A program made the translations under genes and the position numbers. DNA of 64,000 nucleotides from Nemertoderma westbladi (taxonomy: Eukaryota > Xenacoelomorpha > Nemertodermatida > Nemertodermatidae): the NCBI GenBank assembly GCA_032718475.1, contig JAUCBJ010008019.1, positions 1 through 64,000 on the forward strand, in the 5' to 3' direction. Position 1 is the first letter of the stretch; each line of letters begins with the position of its first letter. The notes beneath the pieces were generated by a model that was given only the letters and a program-made list of their open reading frames with translations, was not told the origin of the DNA and ran no database searches. This document shows, piece after piece, positions 61,799 to 64,000 of this stretch.

Positions 61799-63217
61799 GT
61801 TACTACTACAAGGTCGAGTGAACTTGGACAGTGGAAATGAGATCCTTCCAGGCTTCCCGATTCTCCATAGTTGTCGCAATTTCGTTTCTCCCAGTTCAGT
61901 ATCCCTTTCAAGTTGATCTATATATGTTATGGCTGGTCGTCCATGACTACGCTTTCCATGAGTTGGTTGCCAGAGAAGTAGATATGGTATGACCTCGTCT
62001 TTACTTCGCCAGCAGTGCCCACTGAATCTTAATCTGCGTTCACGGAGGGTGGTTGATACAGGTGGTATTGTACCATAAAGCTCGGTGTTTGTCATCTGTT
62101 GTCTCCAGCTGATGTTTAGGGCTGCCCTTAGTAGTCTTGTGTAGCAACCATCTATTCGTTGTTCAAGTGATTTAGTCAGTGTCCAGGTCTCACCCCCGTA
62201 TAAAAATACACTTTCCACTGTGGCTCGAAAGAACTTAGTCTTCAGGTGCCTGGAGAGATCTGATTTCCAGATGGTATCCATTTTTGATAGAGCTACTACC
62301 CAAGCCTTTGCTTTCCTAACTTCTATGTCCTTTTTGCTACTCTCTATCCATGATCCAAGGTACTGGAAGTCATCAACCTTCCTTAGTTGATTATTATCAA
62401 TGGTTGTCAAGTTCCCATCAACATTAAATATCATGAATTCGGTCTTTGTAGCATTTATATGCAATCCAACCTCCTTAGCAGCCCTCTCCACTTTATTTAG
62501 TAGAAGCTGTGCATCTGCTAGCGTATTAGAGAGCAGGACGATGTCATCCGCAAAGTCGGTGTCTGTGACTGTAGTTGCTGGATATCTACTACTTCTGCGT
62601 TCTTGAAGTGTGAATCCCAGATCTTCACCCTTTTTGGCCGTCCTCATTGCGTAATCCAGCACAATTACAAATAGTAATGGTGCTAATGTGTCACCTTGCA
62701 GTACGCCAGCCAGGATTGAGAAAAACTCCGTTTCACCATCTGGTGAGAGTACCTGCGCTTCTGTGTCACAATATAACAATCTAATGCCAGCAACAATTAC
62801 TTCTGGTATTCCATAAGCTCTTAGGATTTCAAGCATTTTACCTTTACGGATGGAGTCGAATGCCTTCTTGAAGTCCACAAAAGTCTGAATGACTGCGGGG
62901 AGATTCTTTGACTTAATTCCTTCAATCATTCTCCGTATTGCAAGTATCTGAGCTATTGTTGATCTACTTGGTCGAAATCCGTTTTGGCTCTTACGTAGTA
63001 GTTTCTCTATATGAGGCCTAATCCTATATAGAATCATTTTATTGTATATTTTGGCAGCTACCACAAGCAGACAGATCCCACGATAGTTTGTTGGTATGCC
63101 GAGGTCTCCTTTCTTGGGGAGAGGCTTTAGTTGACCTTTAGTCCAAATTGGTGGTGGCTTTTCCCCTTTTAACATCTGGTTGCAAACATTCAAGCGTATG
63201 CATTCATATGGGACTCC
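61799..63217 (-). mobile_element. Second RTE-like LINE family, copy H (5'-truncated)
   Basis: A minus-strand insertion directly beside the Penelope element. Its 3' end is TAG-rich, and CTTA occurs at both edges (61795-61798 and 63218-63221) as a possible 4-bp target duplication. The 5' end is truncated in the RT. The protein is clearly related to, but distinct from, the copy A-G family. Confidence 0.85.
61799..63217 (-). pseudogene. LINE reverse transcriptase, copy H, 5'-truncated but open
   Basis: About 470 codons are open from GVPYECIRLNVCN through PLPKKGDLG, GFRPSRSTI, FVDFKKAFDS (motif A), GVLQGDTLAPLLF (motif B) and FADD to a C-terminal region with YLGSWI, FLYGGETW and RLRFSGHCWR. No stop or shift is seen. 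The endonuclease is missing, so it is a dead-on-arrival copy. Confidence 0.9.
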
Positions 63218-64000
63218 CTTAAATTGATACTACACGGAGGCACGAATCAGACCCTCACGGAGATACGAAGGACATTCTGGATCACCCAATTAAGGAAGAT
63301 GGTGAAGGCGGTAGTGGGGCAGTGCCAGACCTGCCGACGGATGAAAAAGGAGAGGGCCGTACAGGAGATGGTGCCATTACCGGCCAACAGAGTGAGACAT
63401 CACGACCCACCATTTACACACTGCGGCGTGGACATGTTCGGGCCGATTAAGATAATGGTGATGCGGAACACGGAGAAACGCTACGGCATTATCTTCGTCT
63501 GCAACAACACAAGAGCGGTGGGAATAGAACTTGCGCAGGATGCTACGGCGTCGGCATTTATTAATGCCTTGGAGAGGTTTGTAGCCCGCAGAAGGGGGAT
63601 GCTAACGGTGTTATATTCGGATAATGGGACCAACTTCATGGGAGCGGAGAACGAGTTGGCCAAGGCCTTCGACATCCTAGAGGGAACCGATGTCAGGACG
63701 GCTATGATAAGATGTCAAATAAAGTGGGAAAGGAGAACGCCTTACGCGCCACATACATTAGGGTGTGTAGAGAGGCTTGTCGGAAGCTCCAAACATTTGA
63801 TGACCAAACTGATGAACAACCACATGGTCACCGAGGATGTATTAAGAACGGTGTTAGCCAAGTGCAAGGGAATCATTAATAGCAGACCACTATACCCAGA
63901 TAATGACGACCCAGAATCACTGGATGTCCAAACGCCATGGCATTTACTAATGGAGAGGCCGGCGGCGATCAACATGCAGGGTGTAGACCCGGATGACATA
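63218..64000 (+). pseudogene. BEL/Pao integrase, partial at the window edge
   Basis: The frame is open to the end of the window. LHGGTNQTLTEI and CQTCRRMKKE are remnants of the zinc-binding domain. The catalytic acidic residues are visible in CGVDMFGPI (first Asp), YSDNGTNFMGA (second Asp) and GCVERLVGSSK (Glu). The segment expected between the RNase H region and LHGG is shortened, so some sequence was lost around the nested insertions, and this frame differs from that before the insertions. Confidence 0.85.

Larger units (their letters stand above)
53945..64000 (+). mobile_element. BEL/Pao LTR retrotransposon, decayed and interrupted; runs off the window
   Basis: Pieces in order are gag (53957-54358), zinc knuckle with protease and RT (56730-58200), shifted RT (to 58505), RNase H (58515-59597) and integrase (63218-64000). 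Three other retroelements are inserted between them. No 5' LTR is recognisable between the minisatellite and gag, so the left end is truncated or its LTR was lost. At least three frameshifts make it non-functional. Described as a broken genomic copy only. Confidence 0.88.

Overview
The window looks like intergenic and intronic DNA from an invertebrate metazoan, probably a bilaterian. It is AT-rich, dominated by tandem repeats and nested retroelements, and holds spliced exons, including a Friend-of-GATA (FOG/ZFPM) zinc-finger gene. I cannot name the species.

Layout. 1-11840 is a 22-bp satellite of roughly 540 units. At its degenerate right edge sits a 1016-bp insertion (11852-12867, minus strand) made of about 2.5 tandem 412-bp units. 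It is flanked by a 10-bp target-site duplication, and each complete unit carries a tRNA-like internal promoter overlapping a complete hammerhead ribozyme motif. This is the most interesting item here. 13814-17567 is a nearly intact RTE-like LINE (copy A). 17903-18679 is a hairpin-forming inverted repeat. 19459-25934 is a long palindromic element with CTCF-like motifs, split by LINE copy B. Then come a GTCT microsatellite, a 13-bp minisatellite invaded by LINE copy C, and a non-autonomous hAT-like element (31939-32801).

Host genes. Five phase-compatible exons (33236-36493) ending in a poly(A) signal make up an unrecognised gene. Its first intron holds a 55-bp palindrome-bearing array and its last a LINE fragment. 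A 9-bp-TSD TIR element and LINE copies E and F (E nested in F) follow. The terminal FOG/ZFPM exons lie at 42764-45533.

Right third. A second 22-bp minisatellite (46634-53940) is invaded by LINE copy G. From 53945 to the window edge runs a decayed BEL/Pao retrotransposon (gag, protease, reverse transcriptase, RNase H, integrase). It is broken by a 3'-truncated LINE, a Penelope-like element with terminal inverted repeats, and a second RTE-like LINE (H).

How parts may work together: the LINE family supplies a nearly intact endonuclease-RT and has repeatedly landed in tandem arrays and in its own copies. The ribozyme element encodes no protein, so it must have been mobilised in trans. The LINE and the Penelope-like element are the visible candidate sources of enzyme, but that link is inference.
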